DNA of 64,000 nt from Flavobacterium sp. (GCF_027531705.1 NZ_JAPZSP010000008.1:124001-188000); one strand, 5' to 3'; positions 52,735 to 60,665 are shown, counted from the first letter of the stretch. Numbers and translations: made by a program. Notes: generated by a model from the sequence alone, not told the origin.

Positions 52735-52795
52735 GTTTTTCAGTGGTTCTCGATACATCCGCCGCGGCGGACACTAGAAGTGATGGTAGTATGAG
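52735..52795. repeat. GC-rich palindromic intergenic repeat
   Basis: TCCGCCGCGGCGGA (52758-52771) is a perfect 14-base palindrome, very GC-rich for this genome, flanked by CAGTGGTTCTCGATACA and CACTAGAAGTGATG. Apart from this, the operator and the terminator, nothing gene-like is seen in 52577-52949. Confidence 0.5.
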
Positions 52796-52891
52796 ATAGA
52801 GTTTTTGTTTATCAAATATAACTACGTAAAAATAATAAAAAAACCAGTTGCAAAAATTACAACTGCTTTTCAATACTTTTAAAATTGATTT

Positions 52892-52924
52892 AAAAAAAAA
52901 CCATTTCATCGAGACGAAATGGTT
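52892..52924 (-). terminator. Terminator of the giant T9SS gene
   Basis: AACCATTTC / GAAATGGTT stem with an A run on the left, i.e. a T tail for the minus-strand transcript. Confidence 0.88.
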
Positions 52925-52949
52925 GATTATGTTAATTAAATTACGATAT

Positions 52950-55900
52950 CTAAAAAATTATTTTTTTGGTTATTTTTTGTCCATCAGCAAAAGTAATTTT
53001 TACTACTAAAACTTCATTTGAGTTAGTCAAATTAATTTTTGAATAAGTAGCATCTACAGCTTCTTTTTCTATTAATAATCGTCCTCTGATGTCAAATACT
53101 TGTATTGAAGCCATTTCTTTTATTCCTGAATTAATGACTACAGAATCATTTTCTTTGTAAACTTTTATTGTATTTTGATTTATTTCGGATGACGGAGTGC
53201 CTAAAGTATTTTGATAAACTACTTCAAAACGATTGGCAAAAACTCCTAAGTCAGAAGTAAAAGTATAAGATTGATTTTTCAAATCGGTAATGCTATTTGT
53301 CAAATTATCTTTTAAATAAATAGCTTGTGAATCTGATGAAAACAATCCAGATGTTGCATCTATAGCTATTGTATATTCTCCCGCTGCAGGCACTTTGTAT
53401 GACAGATAAACGATATCTGACGGTTGAAATTCAGGACGACCTTGAATTGTGAATTCGTTTCCACCTATTAGACTTGTTAGATAATATTCGGAGTTGATAT
53501 TTTTTCCATCAATACCTCTATCAAATTCTAATGTAGCATCTGAAGTATATCCAACAGCCATTTGACTAAAAATAGTTGAAGGTGAAGTTAAGTTTAACCA
53601 ATATAAACTAGATGTACTTGATTGATTTTCTGTATTTCTAAAAAATTGATTTGCATTCAAATCTCTTCTCATTTGATTGGTAAAGTTTAGTGTCGAATTA
53701 CTTATTGAATTTACTAAGAAACCTTGACCTATATTAACAACCCAATCGGATTGGACTCCATTTACAAAGAATCCCGTACCGGTATCACCACCTAAAGCAT
53801 TATTTTTTACATAAGCTAACTTGGTAATAGTTGCATAAGAAGTTTGTAGGTTATCATTCGTTTTTCTCCAAAAATATAAAGTGCCATCAATCGTAGGATT
53901 TGCGTCTATAAAATTATGAATGTTTAATCTAGACGGATATGGATTTCCTACTGCATTATAACCTGTTGTCATATTATAACTTTTTGGACCATTATTTGGA
54001 TTACCATTAAAAACACCATTCCAAGCAGTTGGTATTGTTGCTGAATGGGTATTTCTAACCCTAATTAAGTAAGATTGTGCTTCATCAAAAGTTGTTACTA
54101 ATGGATCTACTGATGAATATACATTTGAAAGTGTATTATAAGTGTAAAATCTATTAGACAAGGTTGCAGGAGAAAATTCTTTTAATGTTTGTGCTCCTGT
54201 TACAGGAGAACTCCATAAAGTATAATCTAATCTTTTTACAAGAGAACTTTCTCTGTTAACAACTATTGTTCCAGAGTTTGAAGTATTTGTAGTTTGCAAT
54301 AAGTTAGCATTATTTGCTAGTATGAAACTACTTCCGGTAGCAACAGTTAAGGCACCATATAAGTTTACATCAATAGACGCATCAACATTCACTACTGCAT
54401 TATTAGTTACATTTATTGTACAAGCCGCAAAATCTGAACCAATTGTATAGTTTGCTTCAAAAGTTACTACTGAGGTTGCAGTAGGAGGCAAGTTAGTCCA
54501 TTCAATACCAGTCCAAGTTGTAGCAGTATTAACATAAATTACTTTTACAGCATTTGATGCTTGGTAGCAAGTAGCTGCATTTTCTCTTACTTGACAATAA
54601 TATTGATAACCATCAACACCAGCTGTTGAACTAATTGTCAAGGTTTCGGTAGTTGCTCCTGTATATATTCCTGTATCAGTTAACGCTACCCACGTTGCAC
54701 TTAGAGGAGCAACCGCATACCATTGATATTCTAATTCTTGTGTATCACTAGCACCATTATATCCTTCGGTAGCTACAACAGATAGTTGTGTACTACAACT
54801 TACACCAAAAGAAGGTTGAACTGTTATAGTTGGCGGTGTTGCGATAGAAAAAACATAATTATTTATTTCTGTATAATCTTCGTCTGCACATGTAGCCCAG
54901 TCTGAAATTACCCAATCAGAATTAGAATATACTGTGTTAGGAACAACTGCAGTATTAATTCTGCTAAATCCTACACCAGCAGAACCAAGGTTTAATGAAT
55001 TTGCCCATGAAGCATTTCCAGAAACACCCCAACTATCTATATGAGATGTTGAATTATATAATCGTATGTGATCATGCCCATTAGCGGGAAAATTAATTCC
55101 TCCTAAAGTAGTGTTTATTTGATTTGCAGAAGTTCCATTACTTGCATCATTCAAACCTGAACATGAATTATAGGGTGGTGTTGCATCTGCACCAATTGCT
55201 AATACAAAAGTTTGACCATTCAAAATTGTTCCACCTGTTAATGGCAAGGTACTGTTAACAGTTGCACTACCATTATTAAATAGTTGTATCGAATAATCGC
55301 TTATGTTTTTTGTAGTACCAGTTGCATTGTATATTTCAACATAGGTAAGCGAACCTAAATTAGAATCAGTAACCTGGCTAATAAACAAATCGGTTGGAGT
55401 AGAAGGATTAGTACTTCCTTCTGCTTGACAAGAAGTTATTTCATTAGTAATTACTGTAAAAAATGTGCTAACTGAACATCCTTGAGAATTTAAGGTTACT
55501 AAACTTCCTGTTGATGCACCAGATGGAACTATTACAGATAATTGTGTAGCAGATAATTGAGTTGGTATTGCACTAACTCCATTAAAAGTGACTGTTGCTC
55601 CTGTCAAATTACCAGAAGATGCAGTTATGATAACTTCAGTTCCTACTGGTCCAGACGCTGGTGTTAAAGTATTGGTGTAAGTTCCGCAATTTCCAGTTCC
55701 TTGTACTTCGAAAGTATAGGGATTTTCATTGCTATCATCATTTGCCAATGTAATAATACCATTGCGAACTCCAGAAGTGTTAGGCGTAAATGCTACAGTA
55801 AAGGTTGTTGTTGTTCCAATAGCAATGTTTAAAGGAAAAACTAACCCTGAACCAATTACAAACTCTGATGAATTGGAAGTTATACCACTAATGGTTAAAA

Positions 55901-58841
55901 CAGCTGTTCCTTCATTTCTTATTGTATATGTTTTAGGACTAGCAGCTGTATTTCCTATGTTTTGAGCAGCAAAAATAGTATCAAAGCCTGCACTAGCACT
56001 ACTTCCTGATGGAATAGAGGCCAGTGTTGAACGCTCAACATCTATCTCGGGTGCAGGAGCAGTAACGCTTCCACTTAGAGCAACGTCAACTGTTGTTGCA
56101 TTTGTACTAATACAATTTATATTTTCTAAATTATAATTTCCAATAATAAGTCCGGCTTTTAAACGAACATGAATAGTTGTTGGTGCAACATTTCCAGAAG
56201 TTGGTGTAAAACTTAGTGTATTCAAAAATGTTCCAGTTGCAGCAGTATTTATTTCATAATTTGTTGGAGCAGTCAAAACTAAATTAGCAGTCAAATTTGT
56301 TCCAGAAACCGTAAAAGTTTGATTGGTTGATGGACCAAATCCTTCAACATAAGTAAAACCAGTTAATGCTGTTACAGAACTAGTAATTGCTGGTGTTACT
56401 CCAGTTCCTTGTATAGAAAATGTATATGGGTTTTCTGAGTCAGTTGTATCATCATTTGCAATAGAAATTGTTGCCGATTTTAAACCAACACTAGCTGGAT
56501 TAAAGGCAACTACAAATGTTAAAGATCCTAAACCAGCAATGGTCGTGGCAGATGGTTGTGTAGTTACTGAAAATTCAGAAGCATCAACACCAATTATTTC
56601 AACTATTGGTGTTCCAGTTAAATTTAGGTTAACACTTCCAATATTTTGAATAGTAAATGTTTTGCTCACTAAACCAGTTGATACATCAGTTGAACCAAAA
56701 TCGGTATCATCAGCAACCGAGGGTGAACTATCACCATTTAAAATATCAATTGTATTTCCTATAATATTAATTTCTGGAAGTGTATTTACAGAACAAGTTA
56801 GAATAATATTATCAACAAAAGCTCTTCTTGCCGTTGTTGCAATAATCAAAGTTGAATTTGCTGGCACATTAATAAACGTAAACTGTTTGTTTTCAAAAGT
56901 TGGACTAGTAATAATAGCAGTATATGATTGTGTTTGTACCACTCCATTTAATGTCACTCTAATATCACCCTCAACAGTTGACCAACCTTTTACATCTAAA
57001 CTAACAGTAACATTACCACTTACTCCTGATAGAGCAGCAGATGTAATTGAACCTGGTGCTGAACTAGATCCAATTCTAACCGCACCACCCGCTTGAAAGT
57101 CATTTGTTCCTATTGGAAAATTAGCATTGTTACTCCACGCTGTTCCAGAACCTGTTGTGGTAGTATTATTTCCAGTAAGTATCGAGGCAAAATTTTCTGA
57201 AAAACATGGTCCAACAAAAACACTCCATTGTGCATATAATGTCACATCAGCTGTTCCCATTGTGTAGGAAGCTCCATCTAAGTATGTTACTGAACCAATA
57301 GCAGATGTTGACCATCCATCAAAAGCATAACCAGTTCTTGTGTAACCATTTAAAGTTAAATTTGCAGAAGCTCCACTAGCAATGGTTTGATTACTCATTG
57401 AACCACCTGTAAAACCGTTACCATCAAAAGTTATTGAATAGGTAATAGCTGTCCATTGTGCAAATAGAGTAACATTAGCAGTTCCCATAGTATAAGAACC
57501 ACCATCTAAATATGCAACTGCTCCACCTGCTGTTGTTGCCCAACCTGCAAAAGTGAATCCAGTTCTGGTATAAGTATTTGTATTTAAGTTTGCAGTAGCA
57601 TCAGTTGCCAATGATTGTGAACTCATTGTTCCAGAACCACCATTAGCATCAAATGTAATAGTATTAGTATTAGGTGTCCATATTGCAAACAAAGTTGCAT
57701 TAGCTGTAAATGGATATGAAGCTCCATTTGTGTACACAACCGCTCCACCAGCTGTTGTTGTCCAACCTGCAAAAGTATATCCAGTTCTCGTAAAGGCATT
57801 GTTAGTAAGAGGCGTTGCAATATTTGCCGTTTGATTTGCCATTGTTCCAGTACCACCATTTGCGTCAAATGTTACTGTAAAAGTACCAGCAGCTATCCAT
57901 TGTGCATAAAGAGTAACGTTAGCAGTTCCCATGTTGTAAGAAGCACCGTTGGCATAGGCTACAGCTCCACCAGCTGTTGTTGACCAACCAGCAAAAGTGA
58001 ATCCTGCTCTGGTAAAGGTGTTTGTATTTAAGTTGGCAGTTGCATTGGTTGCTATAGTTTGTGCTCCCATTGTTCCTGTTCCACCATTAGCATCAAAAGT
58101 TATAGTATTATTAGTAGGTGTCCATACAGCATACAAAGTTGCATTAGCTGTAAATGGATAAGAAGCTCCATTTGTATAGACAACCGCTCCAGCAGCAGTA
58201 GTTGCCCAACCTGCAAAAGTATATCCAGTTCTTGTAAAGGCGTTACTTGTAAGTGCAGTAGCTGAACTTGCCGTTTGATTTGCCATAGTACCAGTACCAC
58301 CGTTTGCATCAAAAGTTACGGTATTGCCAGCTAATTTGTAAAGCTTAATGTTGGATTGACTTCCAGTGTAACATGCAAATCTAGGAGATGCTGAATTATA
58401 CTGTAATAATCTCGTATTAAGTGCTACATTTCTTATTGAAAACACCCCAGTAGTTACAGTAAAGTTCCATCTCTGATTATTTGTAGTAGCTGTTGTTGAT
58501 AATTGCACATTGTTTGAAGAACCAGTATATGATACATAACCTGTTATTGCTTCATTATAAATTGTTTTATTAGCACCATTTGTTTCAATCTTCCATACAT
58601 TTGAAACGGAAGGATTTACTAATGTTCCAGTAGTCAAAGTTAATGTAGCAGGGGAAAAAAAGGTTGAGCTAACATAGGTATTAGACATCCCTTGGTTAGT
58701 AGTTCCATTAGCAATTAAAACATAATAACCATCAGTTAGTTCTGTAGTAGTTGTAATTTGAGTAAATGTTCCAGTACCTGTATACTGCCCCCAACTAAAG
58801 ATAGTTGTTAAAAGAAATAACAATAATAGTTTTGTTTTCAT
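52950..58841 (-). CDS. Giant secreted protein: InlB repeats, choice-of-anchor D, IPT/TIG, lamin-tail and T9SS domains
   Basis: A 1963-aa protein. Signal peptide MKTKLLLLFLLTTIFSWGQ, then an N-terminal beta domain (20-170), five InlB/Listeria-Bacteroides repeats (about 175-543, 'TFDANGGTGTM...GYTFAGW'), and two choice-of-anchor D (ASPM-SPD-2-like) units ('TDFGSTDVSTGLVSKTFTI', 'YTIRNEGTAVLTI'). Further on are an IPT/TIG unit ('LTPASGPVGTEVIITASSG'), a lamin-tail domain ('LFISQVTDSNLGSLTYVEIYN') and a C-terminal T9SS type A domain ('IQVFDIRGRLLIEKEA'). Probably cell-surface adhesion or matrix. Own promoter and terminator. Confidence 0.9.
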   Translation of the reverse strand: MKTKLLLLFLLTTIFSWGQYTGTGTFTQITTTTELTDGYYVLIANGTTNQGMSNTYVSSTFFSPATLTLTTGTLVNPSVSNVWKIETNGANKTIYNEAITGYVSYTGSSNNVQLSTTATTNNQRWNFTVTTGVFSIRNVALNTRLLQYNSASPRFACYTGSQSNIKLYKLAGNTVTFDANGGTGTMANQTASSATALTSNAFTRTGYTFAGWATTAAGAVVYTNGASYPFTANATLYAVWTPTNNTITFDANGGTGTMGAQTIATNATANLNTNTFTRAGFTFAGWSTTAGGAVAYANGASYNMGTANVTLYAQWIAAGTFTVTFDANGGTGTMANQTANIATPLTNNAFTRTGYTFAGWTTTAGGAVVYTNGASYPFTANATLFAIWTPNTNTITFDANGGSGTMSSQSLATDATANLNTNTYTRTGFTFAGWATTAGGAVAYLDGGSYTMGTANVTLFAQWTAITYSITFDGNGFTGGSMSNQTIASGASANLTLNGYTRTGYAFDGWSTSAIGSVTYLDGASYTMGTADVTLYAQWSVFVGPCFSENFASILTGNNTTTTGSGTAWSNNANFPIGTNDFQAGGAVRIGSSSAPGSITSAALSGVSGNVTVSLDVKGWSTVEGDIRVTLNGVVQTQSYTAIITSPTFENKQFTFINVPANSTLIIATTARRAFVDNIILTCSVNTLPEINIIGNTIDILNGDSSPSVADDTDFGSTDVSTGLVSKTFTIQNIGSVNLNLTGTPIVEIIGVDASEFSVTTQPSATTIAGLGSLTFVVAFNPASVGLKSATISIANDDTTDSENPYTFSIQGTGVTPAITSSVTALTGFTYVEGFGPSTNQTFTVSGTNLTANLVLTAPTNYEINTAATGTFLNTLSFTPTSGNVAPTTIHVRLKAGLIIGNYNLENINCISTNATTVDVALSGSVTAPAPEIDVERSTLASIPSGSSASAGFDTIFAAQNIGNTAASPKTYTIRNEGTAVLTISGITSNSSEFVIGSGLVFPLNIAIGTTTTFTVAFTPNTSGVRNGIITLANDDSNENPYTFEVQGTGNCGTYTNTLTPASGPVGTEVIITASSGNLTGATVTFNGVSAIPTQLSATQLSVIVPSGASTGSLVTLNSQGCSVSTFFTVITNEITSCQAEGSTNPSTPTDLFISQVTDSNLGSLTYVEIYNATGTTKNISDYSIQLFNNGSATVNSTLPLTGGTILNGQTFVLAIGADATPPYNSCSGLNDASNGTSANQINTTLGGINFPANGHDHIRLYNSTSHIDSWGVSGNASWANSLNLGSAGVGFSRINTAVVPNTVYSNSDWVISDWATCADEDYTEINNYVFSIATPPTITVQPSFGVSCSTQLSVVATEGYNGASDTQELEYQWYAVAPLSATWVALTDTGIYTGATTETLTISSTAGVDGYQYYCQVRENAATCYQASNAVKVIYVNTATTWTGIEWTNLPPTATSVVTFEANYTIGSDFAACTINVTNNAVVNVDASIDVNLYGALTVATGSSFILANNANLLQTTNTSNSGTIVVNRESSLVKRLDYTLWSSPVTGAQTLKEFSPATLSNRFYTYNTLSNVYSSVDPLVTTFDEAQSYLIRVRNTHSATIPTAWNGVFNGNPNNGPKSYNMTTGYNAVGNPYPSRLNIHNFIDANPTIDGTLYFWRKTNDNLQTSYATITKLAYVKNNALGGDTGTGFFVNGVQSDWVVNIGQGFLVNSISNSTLNFTNQMRRDLNANQFFRNTENQSSTSSLYWLNLTSPSTIFSQMAVGYTSDATLEFDRGIDGKNINSEYYLTSLIGGNEFTIQGRPEFQPSDIVYLSYKVPAAGEYTIAIDATSGLFSSDSQAIYLKDNLTNSITDLKNQSYTFTSDLGVFANRFEVVYQNTLGTPSSEINQNTIKVYKENDSVVINSGIKEMASIQVFDIRGRLLIEKEAVDATYSKINLTNSNEVLVVKITFADGQKITKKIIF
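57212..58319 (-). repeat. Five tandem InlB-type repeats with a two-unit period
   Basis: Each unit is about 70-74 codons. Units 1 and 3 share 'YTNGASYPFTANATL'; units 2 and 4 share 'MGTANVTL' and 'TNT.TR.GFTFAGW'; unit 5 is divergent. The A-B-A-B pattern points to duplication of a two-repeat block. Confidence 0.8.
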
Positions 58842-58873
58842 AATAAGAAATTAAATAACTTAATTTATAAGTT

Positions 58874-58881
58874 GCAAAGTT
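58874..58881 (-). promoter_or_regulatory. -7 element (TAACTTTG) of the giant T9SS gene
   Basis: Perfect TAnnTTTG on the minus strand, 32 bases before its ATG. Confidence 0.55.
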
Positions 58882-59010
58882 AAAACCTGTATTGTTCTTT
58901 TCTGTTTATCAAATTGTTATGAAAAAATTAATTATTGCAACCATTTACTAACTTTTGGTTGCCTTGTGTTTTAATTCTTGTTTTATTTTGTTTTTTGGAT
59001 TTAAAAAAAG

Positions 59011-59040
59011 TTGTAGTGTTCAAAATTAATCTTACATTTG
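59011..59040 (+). promoter_or_regulatory. Promoter of the 32-codon peptide gene
   Basis: TTG at 59011-59013, a 19-base spacer and a perfect TACATTTG at 59033-59040; predicted start near 59047, about 20 bases before the ATG. Confidence 0.65.
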
Positions 59041-59067
59041 CCGTCGAAATAAAAAACAAAAACACAG

Positions 59068-59166
59068 ATGAAATCACTATTTAATCAAAATCATGATCGT
59101 TTAACAGGAATATATCCTGTTGGAATGTCTGGTCGTTGTATGTGTTTTTATGAAAAAACGAATTGA
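59068..59166 (+). CDS. 32-aa peptide with GRCMCF motif, possible leader peptide
   Basis: An ATG at 59068 opens a 32-codon frame: MKSLFNQNHDRLTGIYPV followed by GMSGRCMCFYEKTN. It has a perfect promoter 20 bases upstream and a terminator hairpin 28 bases after its stop, so the transcript is a minimal promoter-peptide-terminator unit. The Cys-Met-Cys codons near the end are what a cysteine/methionine-sensing attenuator peptide would carry. No biosynthetic gene follows; the next features are a second small ORF and the tRNA array. Alternatively it is a functional small protein. Confidence 0.5.
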   Translation: MKSLFNQNHDRLTGIYPVGMSGRCMCFYEKTN

Positions 59167-59193
59167 TTTTAATTAAAATTCAAGTATAAATAC

Positions 59194-59228
59194 AAAAAAC
59201 GTCCTATGAAAATGGGACGTTTTTTTTG
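59194..59228 (+). terminator. Terminator/attenuator after the GRCMCF peptide
   Basis: AAAAAACGTCC pairs with GGACGTTTTTT around a 10-base loop and continues in a T run. Confidence 0.9.
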
Positions 59229-59459
59229 TTTTAGAGTGAAAAATTGAATGTAAAAATGAGTTACTGAAATAAATTTGATAAAAAAGTAAAAAAAATGTTT
59301 AATGAATTATAAAAATAACGAAATATAATCTTGAAAAGTAACCAAATGAGAGACAGTCATTTGACAATAATCAAGTTATCTGCAACTTAGCGGACAGGAT
59401 TTTTATTGCTTAAAATTATCGTAAGAAATTGATAATCAATAAAATAAATTAAAAATAAA
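59229..59459. other. AT-rich stretch, nothing recognised
   Basis: No open frame of note, RNA gene or clear inverted repeat was seen between the terminator and the next promoter. Confidence 0.5.
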
Positions 59460-59492
59460 TTTGGAAGTTAATTTTTTTTGACATTATCTTTG
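59460..59492 (+). promoter_or_regulatory. Promoter upstream of the 48-aa ORF and tRNA array
   Basis: TTTG at 59460-59463, 21-base spacer, perfect TATCTTTG at 59485-59492. The transcript would start near 59499, at the edge of the AGAAAT-type repeats. Confidence 0.65.
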
Positions 59493-59498
59493 CACCAG

Positions 59499-59557
59499 AA
59501 AATTAGAATTTAGAAATCAGAAATTAGAAATCAGAAAAAAGAGAATAGAATATAGAT
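59499..59557 (+). repeat. AGAAATCAG / AGAATAG word repeats in the leader
   Basis: Tandem imperfect words (TTAGAAATCAGAAA twice, then AGAGAATAGAATATAG), in the same orientation as and similar to the repeat at 61578-61603 and to the arms of the S23 cassette at 47496. A TATACAAT word is then repeated up to 59595. Confidence 0.55.
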
Positions 59558-59601
59558 TTTTACAGTATACAATATACAATTTTACATTATACAATAAAAA
59601 A

Positions 59602-59748
59602 ATGAGAACACGATATAATTCGCAAGAACAAAATATAAAAACAATAACAATGATAGATTGTTTACAAAATAATAGACTAACTGTGAAACCGAGTTTTGAC
59701 TTTGGGTTTCAGGATGTTTGGGTGCATAAATATAAGCAGATGGAATAG
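59602..59748 (+). CDS. 48-aa ORF of unknown function before the tRNA array
   Basis: An ATG at 59602 opens 48 codons: MRTRYNSQEQNIKTITMIDC, then LQNNRLTVKPSFDFGFQDVW and VHKYKQME. No known family. It follows a perfect promoter by 110 bases and is followed 22 bases later by a strong terminator, so it repeats the promoter-peptide-terminator layout of the unit at 59011-59228. It could be a real small protein, a leader peptide controlling read-through into the tRNAs, or chance. Confidence 0.4.
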   Translation: MRTRYNSQEQNIKTITMIDCLQNNRLTVKPSFDFGFQDVWVHKYKQME

Positions 59749-59770
59749 CAATATTCTAACGTTATGATAT

Positions 59771-59798
59771 AAAGCACCTTTGATGAGGTGCTTTTTTT
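59771..59798 (+). terminator. Terminator just before the tRNA array
   Basis: AAAGCACCT / AGGTGCTTT perfect 9-bp stem with a 6-base loop and T tail, ending 17 bases before the first tRNA. Either the array has its own promoter or it depends on read-through. Confidence 0.92.
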
Positions 59799-59814
59799 AT
59801 GCCTATTAATTACT

Positions 59815-59889
59815 GATTTTGTAGCTCAACGGTAGAGCGGTGGTTTGTTAAACCAAGGGTTGTAGGTTCAAATCCTGCCAAAATCGCCA
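59815..59889 (+). tRNA. tRNA-Asn(GTT)
   Basis: Acceptor GATTTTG/CAAAATC, D-stem GCTC/GAGC, anticodon loop TTGTTAA (anticodon GTT), T-arm GTAGG-TTCAAAT-CCTGC, discriminator G and an encoded CCA, the only one in the array with CCA. Base pair 27-43 is a G-A mismatch. Confidence 0.88.
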
Positions 59890-59892
59890 ATT

Positions 59893-59965
59893 AATTCTGT
59901 AGCTCAATGGAGAGAGCACCAGTTTTCTAAACTGATGGTTGAAGGTTCGAATCCTTCCAGAATTA
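59893..59965 (+). tRNA. tRNA-Arg(TCT)
   Basis: Acceptor AATTCTG/CAGAATT, loop TTTCTAA (anticodon TCT), T-arm GAAGG-TTCGAAT-CCTTC, no encoded CCA. Pair 27-43 is C-A. It starts 3 bases after the previous tRNA, and its D-arm is nearly that of tRNAs 1 and 3, suggesting duplication. Confidence 0.87.
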
Positions 59966-59970
59966 CAAAA

Positions 59971-60044
59971 GATTTTGTAGCTCAATTGGAGAGAGCAACT
60001 GCCTACGAAGCAGTAGATTGAAGGTTCGAGTCCTTCCAAAATCA
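59971..60044 (+). tRNA. tRNA-Arg(ACG)
   Basis: Same acceptor as the Asn tRNA (GATTTTG/CAAAATC); anticodon stem ACTGC/GCAGT and loop CTACGAA (anticodon ACG); T-arm GAAGG-TTCGAGT-CCTTC. All four stems pair. No encoded CCA. Confidence 0.9.
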
Positions 60045-60068
60045 CATAAGTTTTTTAGAAAGGAACTT

Positions 60069-60141
60069 GGCTTATTGGGGTTACTGGCTAACCTTCCCGA
60101 CTGTCTCTCGGGAGAAACGGGTTCGATTCCCGTATAAGCCG
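60069..60141 (+). tRNA. tRNA-Asp(GTC)
   Basis: Acceptor GGCTTAT/ATAAGCC, D-stem GGGT/ACCT, anticodon stem CCCGA/TCGGG with loop CTGTCTC (anticodon GTC), T-arm ACGGG-TTCGATT-CCCGT, discriminator G. Well-formed. Confidence 0.9.
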
Positions 60142-60146
60142 CAAAT

Positions 60147-60219
60147 GGTGTTTTTAGTTTATTAGGTAAAATGTCAAATTGTGAATTTGAAGAACAGGGT
60201 TCGATTCCCGAAAACACCC
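60147..60219 (+). tRNA. tRNA-His(GTG), irregular
   Basis: Acceptor GGTGTTT/AAACACC with discriminator C, as His tRNAs require, but no encoded G-1. Anticodon stem TCAAA/TTTGA, loop TTGTGAA (GTG). The T-stem has only three good pairs (CAGGG versus CCCGA), and the D-stem has a G-A mismatch. Confidence 0.8.
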
Positions 60220-60228
60220 AAAATAAAA

Positions 60229-60300
60229 CTGGGAAGATAACGGTGGTAGTTTACTCGCCTTGGACGCGAGAGGTTGCAAGTTCGAATCTTGCTTCTCAGA
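60229..60300 (+). tRNA. tRNA-Pro(TGG), irregular
   Basis: Acceptor CTGGGAA/TTCTCAG (one G-T), anticodon stem CTCGC/GCGAG, loop CTTGGAC (TGG), T-arm GCAAG-TTCGAAT-CTTGC. Position 8 is G instead of the near-universal T, and the D-stem has a T-T mismatch. Confidence 0.82.
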
Positions 60301-60308
60301 TAAATATT

Positions 60309-60392
60309 GGAAGTGCGCCGAAGTTAGAGAGTCGGGCTTGTCTGTAAAACAAGTGTATGGGTACTGAGTAAGTGCAAGTCTTACTACTTCCA
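60309..60392 (+). tRNA. tRNA-Tyr(GTA), irregular
   Basis: Class II tRNA with a long variable arm (about 14 bases). Acceptor GGAAGTG/TACTTCC, D-stem CCGA/TCGG, anticodon stem CTTGT/ACAAG, loop CTGTAAA (GTA). T-loop TGCAAGT has G where T55 is expected, position 8 is C, and the D-loop (AGTTAGAGAG) lacks GG. Confidence 0.8.
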
Positions 60393-60397
60393 CAAAC

Positions 60398-60470
60398 TGA
60401 TTCATAATGTAATTGGTTAGCATAAGAGACTTTGACTCTCTTTGTTCAGGTTCGAGTCCTGATGAATCAA
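60398..60470 (+). tRNA. tRNA-Gln(TTG)
   Basis: Acceptor TGATTCA/TGAATCA with the T1-A72 pair typical of Gln tRNAs; D-stem ATGT/GCAT; anticodon stem AGAGA/TCTCT, loop CTTTGAC (TTG); T-arm TCAGG-TTCGAGT-CCTGA. Discriminator A. Well-formed. Confidence 0.88.
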
Positions 60471-60476
60471 CAAAAT

Positions 60477-60549
60477 GCGGGAATGGCGGAACGGATGACG
60501 CGGCGGACTTAGAATCCGTTTATTGAGAGTTCAAATCTCTCTTCCTGTA
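60477..60549 (+). tRNA. tRNA-Leu(TAG) with a short variable arm
   Basis: Acceptor GCGGGAA/TTCCTGT (two G-T pairs), anticodon stem GCGGA/TCCGT, loop CTTAGAA (TAG), T-arm GAGAG-TTCAAAT-CTCTC. Variable region is only TTATT, 73 bases in all, whereas bacterial Leu tRNAs normally have a long variable arm (about 85 bases). Confidence 0.82.
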
Positions 60550-60557
60550 CAAAAAAA

Positions 60558-60630
60558 GGAGCAGTGGTGTATGTGGTATGCACGCTAGTCTGAAGAACTA
60601 GAGGTATTCGTTCAACTCGAATCTGTTCCA
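60558..60630 (+). tRNA. tRNA-Phe(GAA)
   Basis: Acceptor GGAGCAG/CTGTTCC, D-stem GTGT/GCAC, anticodon stem CTAGT/ACTAG, loop CTGAAGA (GAA), T-arm ATTCG-TTCAACT-CGAAT, discriminator A. Ends 35 bases before the HIRAN gene. Confidence 0.88.
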
Positions 60631-60665
60631 CAAGTAAGAGTGGTAAAATAAAAAAATTAGAAATT

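Noticed and set aside
52724..52909. 61-codon minus-strand ORF
   Set aside because: It covers the palindromic repeat and the terminator, and its translation is low in information.
57623..58312. Short open frames in alternative frames of the giant T9SS gene
   Set aside because: They arise from the low-complexity InlB repeats and have no start context.
57212..58319. CRISPR-like regular repetition
   Set aside because: Period is about 215 bases, protein-coding, with no short constant repeat and unique spacers; no cas gene in the window.
59848..60423. Three overlapping minus-strand open frames of 65-89 codons
   Set aside because: They are antisense to the tRNA genes; phrases such as 'GRIRTFNH' are the usual false translation of tRNA T-arms.
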